Below are positions 37,871 to 46,859 of a stretch of 64,000 nt of DNA, in pieces; positions within the stretch are counted from its first letter, which is position 1, and every line of letters starts with the position of its first letter. This DNA is from PLA3 sp964592235 (lineage in GTDB: Bacteria > Planctomycetota > Phycisphaerae > UBA1845 > UTPLA1). The translations under genes and the position numbers were made by a program. The notes beneath the pieces are model-generated. The model ran no database searches, was not told the DNA's origin, and was given only the letters and a program-made list of their open reading frames with translations. The stretch lies in NCBI GenBank assembly GCA_964592235.1, contig CAZQCF010000017.1, forward strand, positions 1-64,000. Direction: 5' to 3'.

Positions 37871-37904
37871 AAAGGGCGAGTCCTTTACAGGGCTTGCCCT
37901 TTTT
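37871..37904 (+). terminator. Intrinsic terminator of the secreted propeller gene
   Basis: A 13-bp stem with two wobble pairs (37871-37883 with 37890-37902), a 6-nt loop and a T run to 37904 lie about 50 nt past the stop at 37822. Confidence 0.85.
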
Positions 37905-38161
37905 GCATGCGCTGCGTGGCGGCCGCGTGGCCTTGTTCCCCCGTGCCCGCGGCCTCGTGTGCGCGCGGCGAGATAGGGGTCTCATGGCCACTGCTTGAAA
38001 CGTGGCACCTGTGTGGGTGGCATAGATAAGGATTCGATCACCGCCATGAGCTCGCGGCGGCCCGGACAACACTTCTGCCGCATCACTGCGGCGGCTCGGA
38101 TTCACCGTGCTGCGCGCCCTGTTTCTTGCCACCGCCCGCCGGCGTCCATAAACTTCCGTGC
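37905..38161. other. Upstream region of the glycine cleavage operon
   Basis: Nothing gene-like is seen in the 257 nt before gcvT. The conserved core of a glycine riboswitch was looked for and not found. A weak hairpin, GCCAC...GTGGC, lies near 37986-38005. Confidence 0.4.
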
Positions 38162-39301
38162 ATGCACGAAACATCCCCAGGAAACGCATCGGCCGGTTCG
38201 ACCCAGCGAAAGCCCCTGCGGACCCCCCTGTACGACACGCACAAATCCCTCGGCGCCCGGCTGATTGACTTCGGCGGGTGGGAGATGCCCGTCATGTATC
38301 GCGGCATTGTCGAGGAGCACGTTCACACCCGCACGGCCAGCAGCATTTTTGACGTCTCCCATATGGGCCGGCTGTACCTGACCGGCAAGGATGCCGAGGC
38401 GTTGCTTCAGCACGTCTGCACGCGAAACGTCGGCAAGCTGAAGGTCGGCCGCAGCGGATACAGCCATGTCTGCAACGAGGCCGGCGGCATCCTCGATGAC
38501 GTGATCGTCTCGCGGTATGAAGACAAATGGCTGATGGTGTGCAACGCGGGCAATCGCGAGAAGATCGTCGCGCACCTGAAGCAGCACATGACCGGGCGCG
38601 ACGTAAAGCTGGACGATCAGACGACGGCGTCGGTGATGTTCGCGGTGCAGGGGCCGGCGACGATGGACCTGTTCAAGAAGCACATGCCGTTCAAGGTGGA
38701 CGACATGGGGCGATACGGCTTCATCAGCGGCTCGTACATGGGGCAGAAGTACAGCATCTTCCGCAGCGGGTACACCGGCGAGGATGGGCTGGAGGTCGTG
38801 CTCGGCGCGGGGCTGGGCGTCCTGGCTTGGGATTTTCTGACGAAGGACGGCGGGGCCGATCGGGTGACGGTGCGACCCGCCGGGCTGGGCGCGCGGGACA
38901 CGCTGCGCCTCGAAGCGGGGATGCCGCTCTATGGGCACGAGTTGAACGAGCAGATTGATCCACTGTCGGCAGGGTGCGGCTGGTGCGTGGATTTGGAGAA
39001 GGAGTTCATCGGCGCGGCGGCGCTGCGGAAGATCGCCGCCGACGGGCCGCGGCGGAAGATCACGGGGCTGGTGCTGGAGGGTCGGCGCATCGCGCGGCAG
39101 GGGTCGAAGGTGCTGGTGGGCGATGCCGAAGCGGGCGAGGTGACCAGCGGCACGTTCAGCCCGACGCTGGAGAAGTCAATTGCGATGGCGTACGTCGATT
39201 CGGCCGCGCTGACAAACGGCGCGGCGCTGTGCGTCGATGTGCGCGGCGAGCACATCGGGGCGACGGTCGTGGCGCTGCCGTTCTACAAGCGTGCGATGTA
39301 G
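38162..39301 (+). CDS. gcvT: Glycine cleavage system T protein (aminomethyltransferase)
   Basis: The 379-residue protein takes the aminomethyl group from lipoyl-H protein to tetrahydrofolate, releasing ammonia and methylene-THF. Motifs: TPLYDTHKSLGARLIDFGGW, FDVSHMGRLYLTG, NEAGGILDDVIVSRY, GYTGEDGLEVV, RDTLRLEAGMPLYGHEL and SGTFSPTLEKSIAMAYV. The ATG at 38162 was used; the ~20 residues before the family start are low-complexity. It is first in the gcvT-gcvH-gcvP run, with gaps of 62 and 123 nt. Confidence 0.97.
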   Translation: MHETSPGNASAGSTQRKPLRTPLYDTHKSLGARLIDFGGWEMPVMYRGIVEEHVHTRTASSIFDVSHMGRLYLTGKDAEALLQHVCTRNVGKLKVGRSGYSHVCNEAGGILDDVIVSRYEDKWLMVCNAGNREKIVAHLKQHMTGRDVKLDDQTTASVMFAVQGPATMDLFKKHMPFKVDDMGRYGFISGSYMGQKYSIFRSGYTGEDGLEVVLGAGLGVLAWDFLTKDGGADRVTVRPAGLGARDTLRLEAGMPLYGHELNEQIDPLSAGCGWCVDLEKEFIGAAALRKIAADGPRRKITGLVLEGRRIARQGSKVLVGDAEAGEVTSGTFSPTLEKSIAMAYVDSAALTNGAALCVDVRGEHIGATVVALPFYKRAM

Positions 39302-39308
39302 GAATCAT

Positions 39309-39325
39309 GGTGGGCCGTGCCCACC
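39309..39325. repeat. Intergenic palindrome GGTGGGC-N3-GCCCACC
   Basis: A perfect 7-bp inverted repeat with a 3-nt loop lies 7 nt after the gcvT stop, before gcvH. The arms are identical to those of the palindrome at 20907-20923. It could affect the stability or relative expression of gcvT and gcvH. Confidence 0.55.
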
Positions 39326-39363
39326 TTGCGCGATTGCATTTTGAAGGACGTGGAGTGTTCACC

Positions 39364-39741
39364 ATGAGCGTACCATCAGACCGGCGATATCTTTCCTCTC
39401 ACGAGTGGCATAAGCTGGACGGAGACATTTGCACCATCGGCATCACGAAGTTCGCGGCTGATGAGCTGACGGACATCACGTACGTCTCGCTGCCGAAGGT
39501 CGGCGCGGCGGTGACAGCCGGCAAACCCTTTGGCGAGGTGGAAAGCGTCAAGGCGACGAGCGATCTGTACGCCGGCGTCAGCGGCACCGTGGCCGAAGTG
39601 AACGCGAAGTTGAACGATTCGCCGGAGCTGGTGAACAACGATTCGTTCGACGGCGGCTGGATGATCAAGGTAAAGGTGTCCGACGCGGCCCAGCACGCGG
39701 CGCTGCTCTCGGCGGGGGATTACGAGAAGCAGTTGGGGTAG
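39364..39741 (+). CDS. gcvH: Glycine cleavage system H protein
   Basis: The 125-residue lipoyl carrier shuttles the aminomethyl intermediate between GcvP, GcvT and the lipoamide dehydrogenase. The lipoylation site is GEVESVKATSDLYAG (Lys63). RYLSSHEWHKLDGD and DDSFDGGWMIKVKVS-like segments flank it as in the family. It lies between gcvT and gcvP. Length and motifs are normal. Confidence 0.97.
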   Translation: MSVPSDRRYLSSHEWHKLDGDICTIGITKFAADELTDITYVSLPKVGAAVTAGKPFGEVESVKATSDLYAGVSGTVAEVNAKLNDSPELVNNDSFDGGWMIKVKVSDAAQHAALLSAGDYEKQLG

Positions 39742-39864
39742 CGTGGGCGCCGCCTGTCCCCCGTTGAGATTGCCAATTCTCTCCCGTTGCCCGACGATAT
39801 TCGGATGACTAGAACATCCGCGTCGTCGCGGCCGCAGAATGCCGCAGGGGAGAAGCCCGCATCC

Positions 39865-42825
39865 ATGTCATCGTCGTCCAGTTCATCCGGCGCGACCGAC
39901 CCTGGTTCGCGCTCGCACGAAGCCGAATCGATTGATCCCGCCGCCACGTTTGTCCCGCGTCATCTCGGGCCGCGCGACCACGACATCGCGGAGATGCTCG
40001 TCGTCGTCGGCTGCGCCTCGCTGGATGCACTAAGCGACGAGACGGTGCCCGCAGACATCCGGCTGAAGAAACCCCTGGCCATTGGTCCGTCGCGCAGCGA
40101 GACAGACGTCTTGCGCGAGCTGGCCGGCCACGCCGCGCAGAATCGCGTGATGCGATCGATGATCGGAATGGGCTACTATGATTGCATTACACCGCCCGTC
40201 ATTCTCCGCAACATCCTCGAAAATCCCGGCTGGTACACGCAATACACACCGTACCAGGCCGAGATCTCCCAGGGCCGTCTCGAAGCGCTGTTGAACTTTC
40301 AAACAATGGTCGCCGACCTGACGGGCTTGCCGCTGGCCAATGCGTCGCTGCTCGACGAGGCGACGGCCGCCGCCGAAGCGATGCACATGTGCCATTCCAT
40401 CGTGACTGGATCGAATGAGCGGAACGTCTTTTTTGTCGCGGCGGACTGCCATCCGCAGACGATCGCCGTCGTGAAGACCCGGGCGCAACCGCTGGGGATC
40501 GAGGTCGCAACCGGCGACCCGGCCGAGCTGCTTCGGTCGAAGGATGCCGCCCGGATGAAATCCCTGTTCGGGCTGTTGCTGCAATACCCGACGACGGACG
40601 GGCGAATCGAGGATTACCGCGGTTTGACGGCCTGGGCGCATGAATTCGGCGTGCCGGTGGCGGCGGCGACGGACCTGCTGGCGTGTGCGTTGCTCGTCCC
40701 GCCCGGCGAGTGGGGCGCGGATATCGCGTTTGGCTCGGCGCAGCGTTTGGGCGTGCCGATGGGCCTGGGCGGGCCGCACGCGGCGTTCCTCGCCACGAAA
40801 GATGAATACAAGCGTCTCATTCCCGGCCGCATCATCGGCGTGTCGAAGGATGCCCGCGGCCGGCCGGCGTACCGGCTGGCGATCCAGACGCGCGAGCAGC
40901 ACATCCGCCGCGAGAAGGCGACGAGCAACATCTGCACGGCCCAGGCGCTCCTTGCGATCGTGGCCAGCATGTACGCGGTCTATCACGGCCCGGCGGGGTT
41001 GAAGCGAATCGCGGAGGGGATTCACCGTCGTGCTGCTCGATTGCGCGAGCAACTCGCATCGCTGGGTTTCTGCCTGCCGGCGAATCGGTTTTTCGACACG
41101 ATCACAGTTCATCTCGACGAGCAGAGTTATTTCGTCGGCGCGCCGGCAACGCTCGTGGATGCCGCCGCGAAGGCCGGATTCAACATCCGTGCGACGAGCG
41201 AGGTTGAGGTATCCGTTTCCGTGGACGAGGCAACGACCGAGGGCGATCTCAATCGCCTGGTCGAAGCGCTCGGGTCGTTGGTGAAGTCGGCCTCCCGCGG
41301 CGGTTCGGTTCATCCGTACAAGGCAGCGCCTGCCGACCTGCCGCGGCGCACGTCGACGTACCTCTCGCACCCGGTGTTCAATACCTATCACAGCGAAACC
41401 GAGATGCTGCGCTACATGAAGCGGTTGGAGAATCGCGATCTCTCGCTGGCTCACGCGATGATCCCGCTCGGCTCCTGCACGATGAAGCTCAATGCGACGT
41501 GTGAGATGATCCCCGTGACCTGGCCGTCTATCGCCGCGATTCATCCCTTCGCGCCCGCCGATCAATGGACGGGCTACCAGGCCGTCTTCACGCAACTCGA
41601 GCGCTGGCTGGCCGAGATCACGGGCTTCGCGAAGGTCTCGCTGCAACCCAACGCCGGCTCACAGGGTGAGTACACCGGGCTGCTGGTCATCCGGGCGTAT
41701 CATCAGGAGCGCGGCCAGGCTCATCGCGACGTCTGTCTCATACCAGATTCGGCCCACGGCACCAACCCGGCCAGCGCGGTCGTCGCCGGATTCACCGTCG
41801 TGCCGGTCGCCTGCGACGATGCGGGCAACATCGACGTGGCCGATCTGCGCACCAAGGCCGCCGAGCACAGGCACCGCCTCGGGGCGCTAATGGTGACCTA
41901 CCCGTCCACCCACGGCGTTTTCGAAACCGCCATCCGCGAAATCTGCGACATCGTTCATCGGCACGGCGGGCTCGTCTACATGGACGGCGCAAACATGAAC
42001 GCCCAAGTCGGTCTCTGCCGCCCCGGTGACATCGGCGCCGACGTCTGCCATCTGAACCTGCACAAGACATTCTGCATTCCGCACGGTGGCGGAGGGCCTG
42101 GGATGGGCCCCATCGGCGTCACGGCTGGGCTCGCACCGTTTCTCCCCGGGCATCCGGTCATCCGGCCCGCCACGGCGGGGGAGAAGGCCGTCGGCGCGGT
42201 GTCGGCCGCTCCGTACGGCAGCCCGTCGATCCTGCCGATTTCGTGGGTCTACATCGCGGCGATGGGCGGGGAGGGTCTAAAGCGGGCGACGCAGGTCGCC
42301 ATTCTGAATGCCAATTACATGGCACGGCGACTGGAGAAGCACTTCACCGTCCTTTACCGCGGCAACAACGGGCGCGTCGCGCACGAGTTCATTCTTGACT
42401 GCCGCCCGTTTGAAAAGAGCGCGGGAATCAAGGTCGAGGACATCGCCAAGCGCCTGATCGATTTCGGCTTCCATGCTCCGACCATGTCCTTCCCCGTCCC
42501 CGGCACGCTCATGATCGAGCCGACCGAGAGTGAATCACGCGAAGAACTGGACCGCTTCTGCGATGCCATGATCGCCATTCGCGAAGAGATTCGCGCGATC
42601 GAGAACGGCGCCATGCCGCGCGACGACAACCCGCTCAAAGGCGCACCCCATGCGGCCGAGGACGTTGCTCGAGACGACTGGCCGCACATGTATTCACGCG
42701 AGCAGGCGGCCTACCCATTGTCGTGGGTGCGGGACCATAAGTTCTGGCCGGCCGTGGGGCGCATCGACAATGCTTACGGCGACCGGAATCTGTTCTGCAC
42801 CTGCCCGCCCGTTGCCGGGCATTAG
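39865..42825 (+). CDS. gcvP: Glycine dehydrogenase (decarboxylating), full-length P protein
   Basis: This PLP enzyme decarboxylates glycine and loads the aminomethyl group on GcvH. It is the single-chain form, with both halves fused (986 residues): FVPRHLGPRDHDIAEML, IGMGYYDCITPPVI, YTQYTPYQAEISQGRLEAL in the first half, and GSCTMKLNATCEMIPV, QPNAGSQGEYTGL and the PLP-lysine run HLNLHKTFCIPHGGGGPG (Lys734) in the second. The ATG at 39865 has GGGGAG upstream; ATG 39805 is an in-frame alternative. Either way the N-terminus is a Ser-rich extension not shared with the family. Confidence 0.97.
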   Translation: MSSSSSSSGATDPGSRSHEAESIDPAATFVPRHLGPRDHDIAEMLVVVGCASLDALSDETVPADIRLKKPLAIGPSRSETDVLRELAGHAAQNRVMRSMIGMGYYDCITPPVILRNILENPGWYTQYTPYQAEISQGRLEALLNFQTMVADLTGLPLANASLLDEATAAAEAMHMCHSIVTGSNERNVFFVAADCHPQTIAVVKTRAQPLGIEVATGDPAELLRSKDAARMKSLFGLLLQYPTTDGRIEDYRGLTAWAHEFGVPVAAATDLLACALLVPPGEWGADIAFGSAQRLGVPMGLGGPHAAFLATKDEYKRLIPGRIIGVSKDARGRPAYRLAIQTREQHIRREKATSNICTAQALLAIVASMYAVYHGPAGLKRIAEGIHRRAARLREQLASLGFCLPANRFFDTITVHLDEQSYFVGAPATLVDAAAKAGFNIRATSEVEVSVSVDEATTEGDLNRLVEALGSLVKSASRGGSVHPYKAAPADLPRRTSTYLSHPVFNTYHSETEMLRYMKRLENRDLSLAHAMIPLGSCTMKLNATCEMIPVTWPSIAAIHPFAPADQWTGYQAVFTQLERWLAEITGFAKVSLQPNAGSQGEYTGLLVIRAYHQERGQAHRDVCLIPDSAHGTNPASAVVAGFTVVPVACDDAGNIDVADLRTKAAEHRHRLGALMVTYPSTHGVFETAIREICDIVHRHGGLVYMDGANMNAQVGLCRPGDIGADVCHLNLHKTFCIPHGGGGPGMGPIGVTAGLAPFLPGHPVIRPATAGEKAVGAVSAAPYGSPSILPISWVYIAAMGGEGLKRATQVAILNANYMARRLEKHFTVLYRGNNGRVAHEFILDCRPFEKSAGIKVEDIAKRLIDFGFHAPTMSFPVPGTLMIEPTESESREELDRFCDAMIAIREEIRAIENGAMPRDDNPLKGAPHAAEDVARDDWPHMYSREQAAYPLSWVRDHKFWPAVGRIDNAYGDRNLFCTCPPVAGH

Positions 42826-43051
42826 ACGTGCAGAGGACAAGGTCATAAGCCGTGTTCTTGCAAACATTTCCGGCAGCGTCTTTGAGAGTCCATTCATGCC
42901 CGCTCGTCGTGCTTCGCAGTCTGAATGAACGATCGGCGGCGCACCCCTCTAAGCCTTGACATTACTCATTGTTTTACGTTAACATCAGCGGTGTAATCCG
43001 GGTTGAGCGTCTCTTGCGCGAAGGCCCGGGTTGCGAAAGGAATGGACTGCA

Positions 43052-43942
43052 ATGAGAACTTTTCGAACCGTCATGCCGCTTGTTCTTGCCTTCGCAGCTC
43101 TTCTGTTCTGCACGGCGCCGATGCACGCACAGTTGCTGATGATGCCGGACTCAACTAACAACCGGCTGGTCACGTTCAGTGCTGTGGATGGCTCATTGGT
43201 CAACTCCAATGTGTTCGCGCTACCTGGTGGAACGCCGGTTCATGCGATGCTCGTCGGAACTGAAATCTGGATATCAGAGCAACTCGGAGATCGCGTTGTG
43301 CGATATGACCAGACCGGAACGATCCTCGGCCAACTCGGCACGGCCGGTCTCGACAACGTTCGCGGCATGGGGCAGTTTGGCGGAAAGGTCTATGTCACCA
43401 GCACCGGCACCGCCAACGGCGCTCCGGGGAGACAAGTCCGAATGTACGACATAGCCGGCAATGACCTGGGCAACTTTTTGACGCCGGCCAGCTCGGGTTT
43501 TCACGTATTTCCGCACCAGGGAGGCCTGCTTGTTTCCTCGGACGCCGCGAATGACGACATCCACCGTTACGACTTGAGCGGCAATTCGCTCGGCGTGTTC
43601 CACAACAGCACCAGCCTGAACTTTGCCGAGCAGATGGATTACAGCCTGGCCGGCGACATTCTCGTTGCCGCGTTCTCATCGAATCAAGTTGTCCGGCTCG
43701 ACCCGAACACGGGAGCGATCCTCGGGACATTTGCCGCATCGGGAGCGCGTGGTGTGAAGCAGCTCGCGAACGGCAACATCATGTGGACCAACAGCGCCGG
43801 CGCTCACGTTTACAACGTCGGTACTGGCACGAGTTCCCAGGTTTATGCCGGTGGCGGCCGGTTCCTCGATGTCATTCCGGAGCCCGCCACCGCCAGCCTT
43901 TTGGCGCTCGCCGGATTCGCAATGATTCGTCGCCGGCGCTAA
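43052..43942 (+). CDS. PEP-CTERM-anchored propeller protein
   Basis: This 296-residue protein has a signal peptide (RTFRTVMPLVLAFAALLFC) and a repeated WD/YVTN/NHL-like propeller body (NRLVTFSAVDGSLV, DRVVRYDQTGTILGQLG, DDIHRYDLSGNSLGVF, NQVVRLDPNTGAILG). It ends in the PEP-CTERM sorting signal VIPEPATASLLALAGFAMI followed by RRRR. PEP-CTERM proteins are cut and anchored by exosortase and are linked to exopolysaccharide production. No exosortase is in the window. AAAGGA precedes the ATG. A perfect -35 hexamer TTGACA lies at 42956, but no good -10 was seen. Confidence 0.88.
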   Translation: MRTFRTVMPLVLAFAALLFCTAPMHAQLLMMPDSTNNRLVTFSAVDGSLVNSNVFALPGGTPVHAMLVGTEIWISEQLGDRVVRYDQTGTILGQLGTAGLDNVRGMGQFGGKVYVTSTGTANGAPGRQVRMYDIAGNDLGNFLTPASSGFHVFPHQGGLLVSSDAANDDIHRYDLSGNSLGVFHNSTSLNFAEQMDYSLAGDILVAAFSSNQVVRLDPNTGAILGTFAASGARGVKQLANGNIMWTNSAGAHVYNVGTGTSSQVYAGGGRFLDVIPEPATASLLALAGFAMIRRRR

Positions 43943-43973
43943 CCGGCACGAGACGCGAAATGCTTGCACGACC

Positions 43974-44003
43974 AAGGCCCGGTTTCATCGCCGGGCCTTT
44001 TTC
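43974..44003 (+). terminator. Intrinsic terminator of the PEP-CTERM gene
   Basis: A 9-bp stem (43974-43982 with 43991-43999), an 8-nt loop and a T-rich tail lie 31 nt after the stop. Confidence 0.88.
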
Positions 44004-44074
44004 TTTTGTCGGGCGCAAATTGGGCCGATGGCGGACCGGTATGGCCGCAGGAAGAAACCGGCGCACCGGCCGAC

Positions 44075-44103
44075 TTGACGAGCGCCGTCGGCCGAATTAC
44101 AAA
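44075..44103 (+). promoter_or_regulatory. Probable promoter of tRNA-Gly
   Basis: TTGACG (44075-44080) and TACAAA (44098-44103) are 17 nt apart, matching consensus at 5 and 4 positions. Transcription would begin near 44110. A perfect 7-bp hairpin (GTTCCGG, ATA, CCGGAAC; 44114-44130) fills the short leader just before the mature tRNA. Confidence 0.55.
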
Positions 44104-44133
44104 TAAGTGCTCGGTTCCGGATACCGGAACGTC

Positions 44134-44205
44134 GCGGGTGTAGCTCAGTGGTAGAGCGTCACGTTGCCAACGTGAATGTCGTGAGTTCGAATCTCATCAC
44201 CCGCT
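44134..44205 (+). tRNA. tRNA-Gly (anticodon GCC)
   Basis: The cloverleaf is complete: acceptor GCGGGTG pairs with CACCCGC, D arm GCTC...GAGC, anticodon stem TCACG/CGTGA with loop TTGCCAA (anticodon GCC), a 5-nt variable loop, and T arm with TTCGAAT. The discriminator base is T. CCA is not encoded. It lies about 225 nt upstream of tig; a terminator at 44340 separates them. Confidence 0.96.
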
Positions 44206-44288
44206 TGGATTGAATAGTCGCCGCGGAATGCGGGCCCGTTCGATCTGCTGAGAATCAATAGCACCGCAGGGTACCGACCGTTTCACAT

Positions 44289-44376
44289 GGTCAGGCGTTG
44301 GCTGCGGATGCGTGTGCCCCGGGGAGATCGACACCAGAGAGTCGGTCGGGCGTCAAACGCCTGACCGGCTTTTTTT
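44289..44376 (+). terminator. Terminator with competing upstream segment before tig (attenuator-like)
   Basis: The terminator is a 14-bp stem (44340-44353 with 44357-44370) with a CAA loop and seven T (44370-44376). An upstream 11-nt segment (44289-44299, GGTCAGGCGTT) is perfectly complementary to the 3' arm (44356-44366) and could form a mutually exclusive antiterminator. It ends the tRNA transcript or gates read-through into tig, whose ATG is 54 nt further on. Confidence 0.75.
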
Positions 44377-44430
44377 GTTGCGCGGACGCGCGGGTGTGCT
44401 TCCCGGCGACCGGCAGACAGGAGGCGTGCG

Positions 44431-46095
44431 ATGGCGGCAAAGGGAATCACCGGTTCACAGACCGACGGCGACAAGGCAACTGCGGACGAAGCCGAGGAGG
44501 AGCAGGACCCCAAGGCGCTGATGGCCAAGGCAATCGACGTCAAAGTGGCCGACGCCGGTGTCTTGCGCAAGAGCCTGACGGTGACGGTCCCGCGCGACGC
44601 GATCGACCGCGAGCTGGACAAGGAATACGGCGAGCTGACGCGCGAGGCGATCGTTCCGGGCTTTCGGCGTGGCCGAGCCCCGCGGCGGCTGGTCGAGAAG
44701 CGCTTCGGCGGCGAAGTCGGCGCACAGGTTCAGACCCGCATTGTGTCCAACGCTTATCTCGCCGCGATCGAAAAGCAGGACCTCAAGGTACTCGGTGACC
44801 CGCTGATCTGGGCCGTTCCAAAGGACAAGCAGAGCGACCCGCAGGCCAAAGAGCAACTGGTCGAGATGACGACCTACCTCCAGGGCATGAAGCTGCCCAC
44901 CGAGGGGTCGCTCCAGTTCCGCTGCGAGGTCGAGGTCAAGCCGTCGTTCGAGCTGCCGAAGCTCGAAGGCGTGGAGATCGAAAAGCCGCTGGTAGAGATT
45001 AACGACGACGACATCAACGAACAGGTCGATCGGCTTCGCTCGCGGCGTGGGCATTTCGCCCCCGTGGTCGATGGCAAGGTCGAGCCGAACGACCTTGTTG
45101 TTTGCGACCTGGTCGTCTCCGTGGGCGGGAAGGAAGTCAAAAAGCAGGACAACGTCACGCTGGCGGCCCGGGCACAGCGCATCGAGACCGTGGCATTCGA
45201 GGACTTCGGCGACACGATCAAAGGGGCGAAGGTCGGCGACTCGCGCGTGCTGGAAGGCACGCTGGGCGACGACTACGACGTGGAAGACGCGCGCGGCAAG
45301 AAGGCGAAATTCGAAATCAAGATCAACGACATCAAACGGCTGCAACTGCCACCGCTGGACAAGGCATTCCTGGAGAGCTTCGGCTTCGATTCCGAGAAGG
45401 ACTTGCGCGAGCATCTTCGCCGGCAGATGGAAGGCGAGCTGTCCACCGCCATCAGCCGCGGCATGCGAGGCCAGGCTCGCAAATACCTACTCGACAATAC
45501 GAAGCTGGACCTCCCTGAAGGGTTGAGTTCGCGCACGGTCGAGCGGGCCGTCGTGCGTCGCATCGTTGAATTGCAGCGGCAGGGCGTGCCGATGGAGGAG
45601 ATCGAGAAGCATGCGGACGAGCTTCGCACCAGCGCCACCGAAGATGCGCTCGCCGAACTGAAGCTGCATTTCATCCTGGAGGAAGTGGCGGAGAAGCTGG
45701 AGCTGGATGTCAACGAAGAAGAACTGAATGCCCAGATCGCGTCGATTGCACAGATGTACGGCCGCCGATTCGACCGGGTGCGCGACGACCTGATGAAGAA
45801 CAACGGCATCGAATCGTTGTACCTCCAGGTTCGCGACGACAAGTGCCTGGACCACGTCATCAAGCACGCAGTGATCAAAGAGTCGAAGCCGGACATCAAG
45901 GGCAAGGGCGAAAAGACCGAGAAAGCAGCCAAGGCCAAGCCCGAGAAGGCAGAAAAGGCCGAAACGGCCGAGAAATCGGACAAGGCACCGGCCGCCAAGA
46001 AAGAGGCGAAGGCCGCCGCTCCAAAGCCCGAAAAGAAGAAGGAGTCCGGCGGCGAGGCAGCCAAGCCGGCGCGCAAACCGCCGTCGAAGAAGTAG
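44431..46095 (+). CDS. tig: Trigger factor (ribosome-associated chaperone/PPIase)
   Basis: The 554-residue protein binds nascent chains at the ribosome exit. The ribosome-binding domain has VPGFRRGRAPRRLVEKRFG; a PPIase-like domain (about 215-310: DLVVCDLVVSVGGKE, GDDYDVEDARGKKAKFEI) and a helical C-domain (ELKLHFILEEVAEKLELDV) follow. It is longer than the usual ~430 because of a ~35-residue acidic start and a ~75-residue Lys/Ala/Glu tail. AGGAGG lies 8 nt before the ATG. Two clpP genes follow, the common tig-clpP order. Confidence 0.94.
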   Translation: MAAKGITGSQTDGDKATADEAEEEQDPKALMAKAIDVKVADAGVLRKSLTVTVPRDAIDRELDKEYGELTREAIVPGFRRGRAPRRLVEKRFGGEVGAQVQTRIVSNAYLAAIEKQDLKVLGDPLIWAVPKDKQSDPQAKEQLVEMTTYLQGMKLPTEGSLQFRCEVEVKPSFELPKLEGVEIEKPLVEINDDDINEQVDRLRSRRGHFAPVVDGKVEPNDLVVCDLVVSVGGKEVKKQDNVTLAARAQRIETVAFEDFGDTIKGAKVGDSRVLEGTLGDDYDVEDARGKKAKFEIKINDIKRLQLPPLDKAFLESFGFDSEKDLREHLRRQMEGELSTAISRGMRGQARKYLLDNTKLDLPEGLSSRTVERAVVRRIVELQRQGVPMEEIEKHADELRTSATEDALAELKLHFILEEVAEKLELDVNEEELNAQIASIAQMYGRRFDRVRDDLMKNNGIESLYLQVRDDKCLDHVIKHAVIKESKPDIKGKGEKTEKAAKAKPEKAEKAETAEKSDKAPAAKKEAKAAAPKPEKKKESGGEAAKPARKPPSKK

Positions 46096-46170
46096 CCGTG
46101 CCGTGTCCGATTTTTGAGCGACTATGATCCCGGCCGTCGGGTCGGGGTTGTTTGAACGAAGGGCAAAACC

Positions 46171-46818
46171 ATGGATGGAACCAGAAGCGCGGCGATGGGG
46201 ATGATTCAGCGGCTTATGCCGGACACTTTTGCGCAGGGCGCGCCCTATCAGCGCATCCGTGAGATGTCCATCGAGGACATGCTCCTGGAGAATCGCATCA
46301 TCTTCCTCGCCGGGCCGATCAACGATCGCTCGGCGAGCCTTGTCATCATGCGGTTGCTCTATCTTCAGAGCATCAAGAAGGACCAGGACATTCACCTGTA
46401 TATCAACTGCCCCGGCGGCATGGTCGACCAGACCCTCGCCATTTACGACACGATGCGCTTTCTCACCTGCGACATCGCGACGTATTCGATCGGGCAGGCG
46501 GCCAGCGGCGGCGCGGTCATCCTGACGGCCGGCACCAAGGGCAAGCGCTTCGCCCTGCCGAACAGCAAGATCATGCTGCACCAGCCGTGGGGCGGGATCA
46601 CCGGCCAGGCCGAGGACATCCGCATTCAGGCCGAGGAGATCCTGCGGGACAAGCGCAAGCTGAATGAGATTCTGGCGAAGCACACCGGCATGACGCCGGA
46701 GAAGATCGAGGAAGAGACGGAGCGCGATCGATTCATCGAACCGGCCGAGGCGGTGAAGTGGGGTCTCGTCGATGAGATTCTCGACGCCCCGGGCAAGAAG
46801 CTGGAAGAAAAGAAGTAA
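46171..46818 (+). CDS. clpP: ATP-dependent Clp protease proteolytic subunit, first copy
   Basis: The 215-residue serine peptidase forms the Clp barrel with an AAA+ unfoldase. The full triad is present at canonical spacing: Ser112 in GQAASGGA, His137 in MLHQPWGG and Asp186 in ERDRFIE. It lies 75 nt after tig and 41 nt before a second clpP. The presence of two active-looking subunits suggests a mixed ClpP1P2 particle. No clpX follows within the window. Confidence 0.95.
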   Translation: MDGTRSAAMGMIQRLMPDTFAQGAPYQRIREMSIEDMLLENRIIFLAGPINDRSASLVIMRLLYLQSIKKDQDIHLYINCPGGMVDQTLAIYDTMRFLTCDIATYSIGQAASGGAVILTAGTKGKRFALPNSKIMLHQPWGGITGQAEDIRIQAEEILRDKRKLNEILAKHTGMTPEKIEEETERDRFIEPAEAVKWGLVDEILDAPGKKLEEKK

Positions 46819-46859
46819 CGCAACGGAAGGCTACGCACGCGAGCGAAGGAGTGCCGACG

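Noticed and set aside
37905..38161. Possible glycine riboswitch before gcvT
   Set aside because: Conserved glycine aptamer cores were not found here or before glyA.
42956..42984. Promoter for the PEP-CTERM gene built on TTGACA at 42956
   Set aside because: The -35 is perfect, but no hexamer at 16-18 nt matches the -10 at more than about two positions.
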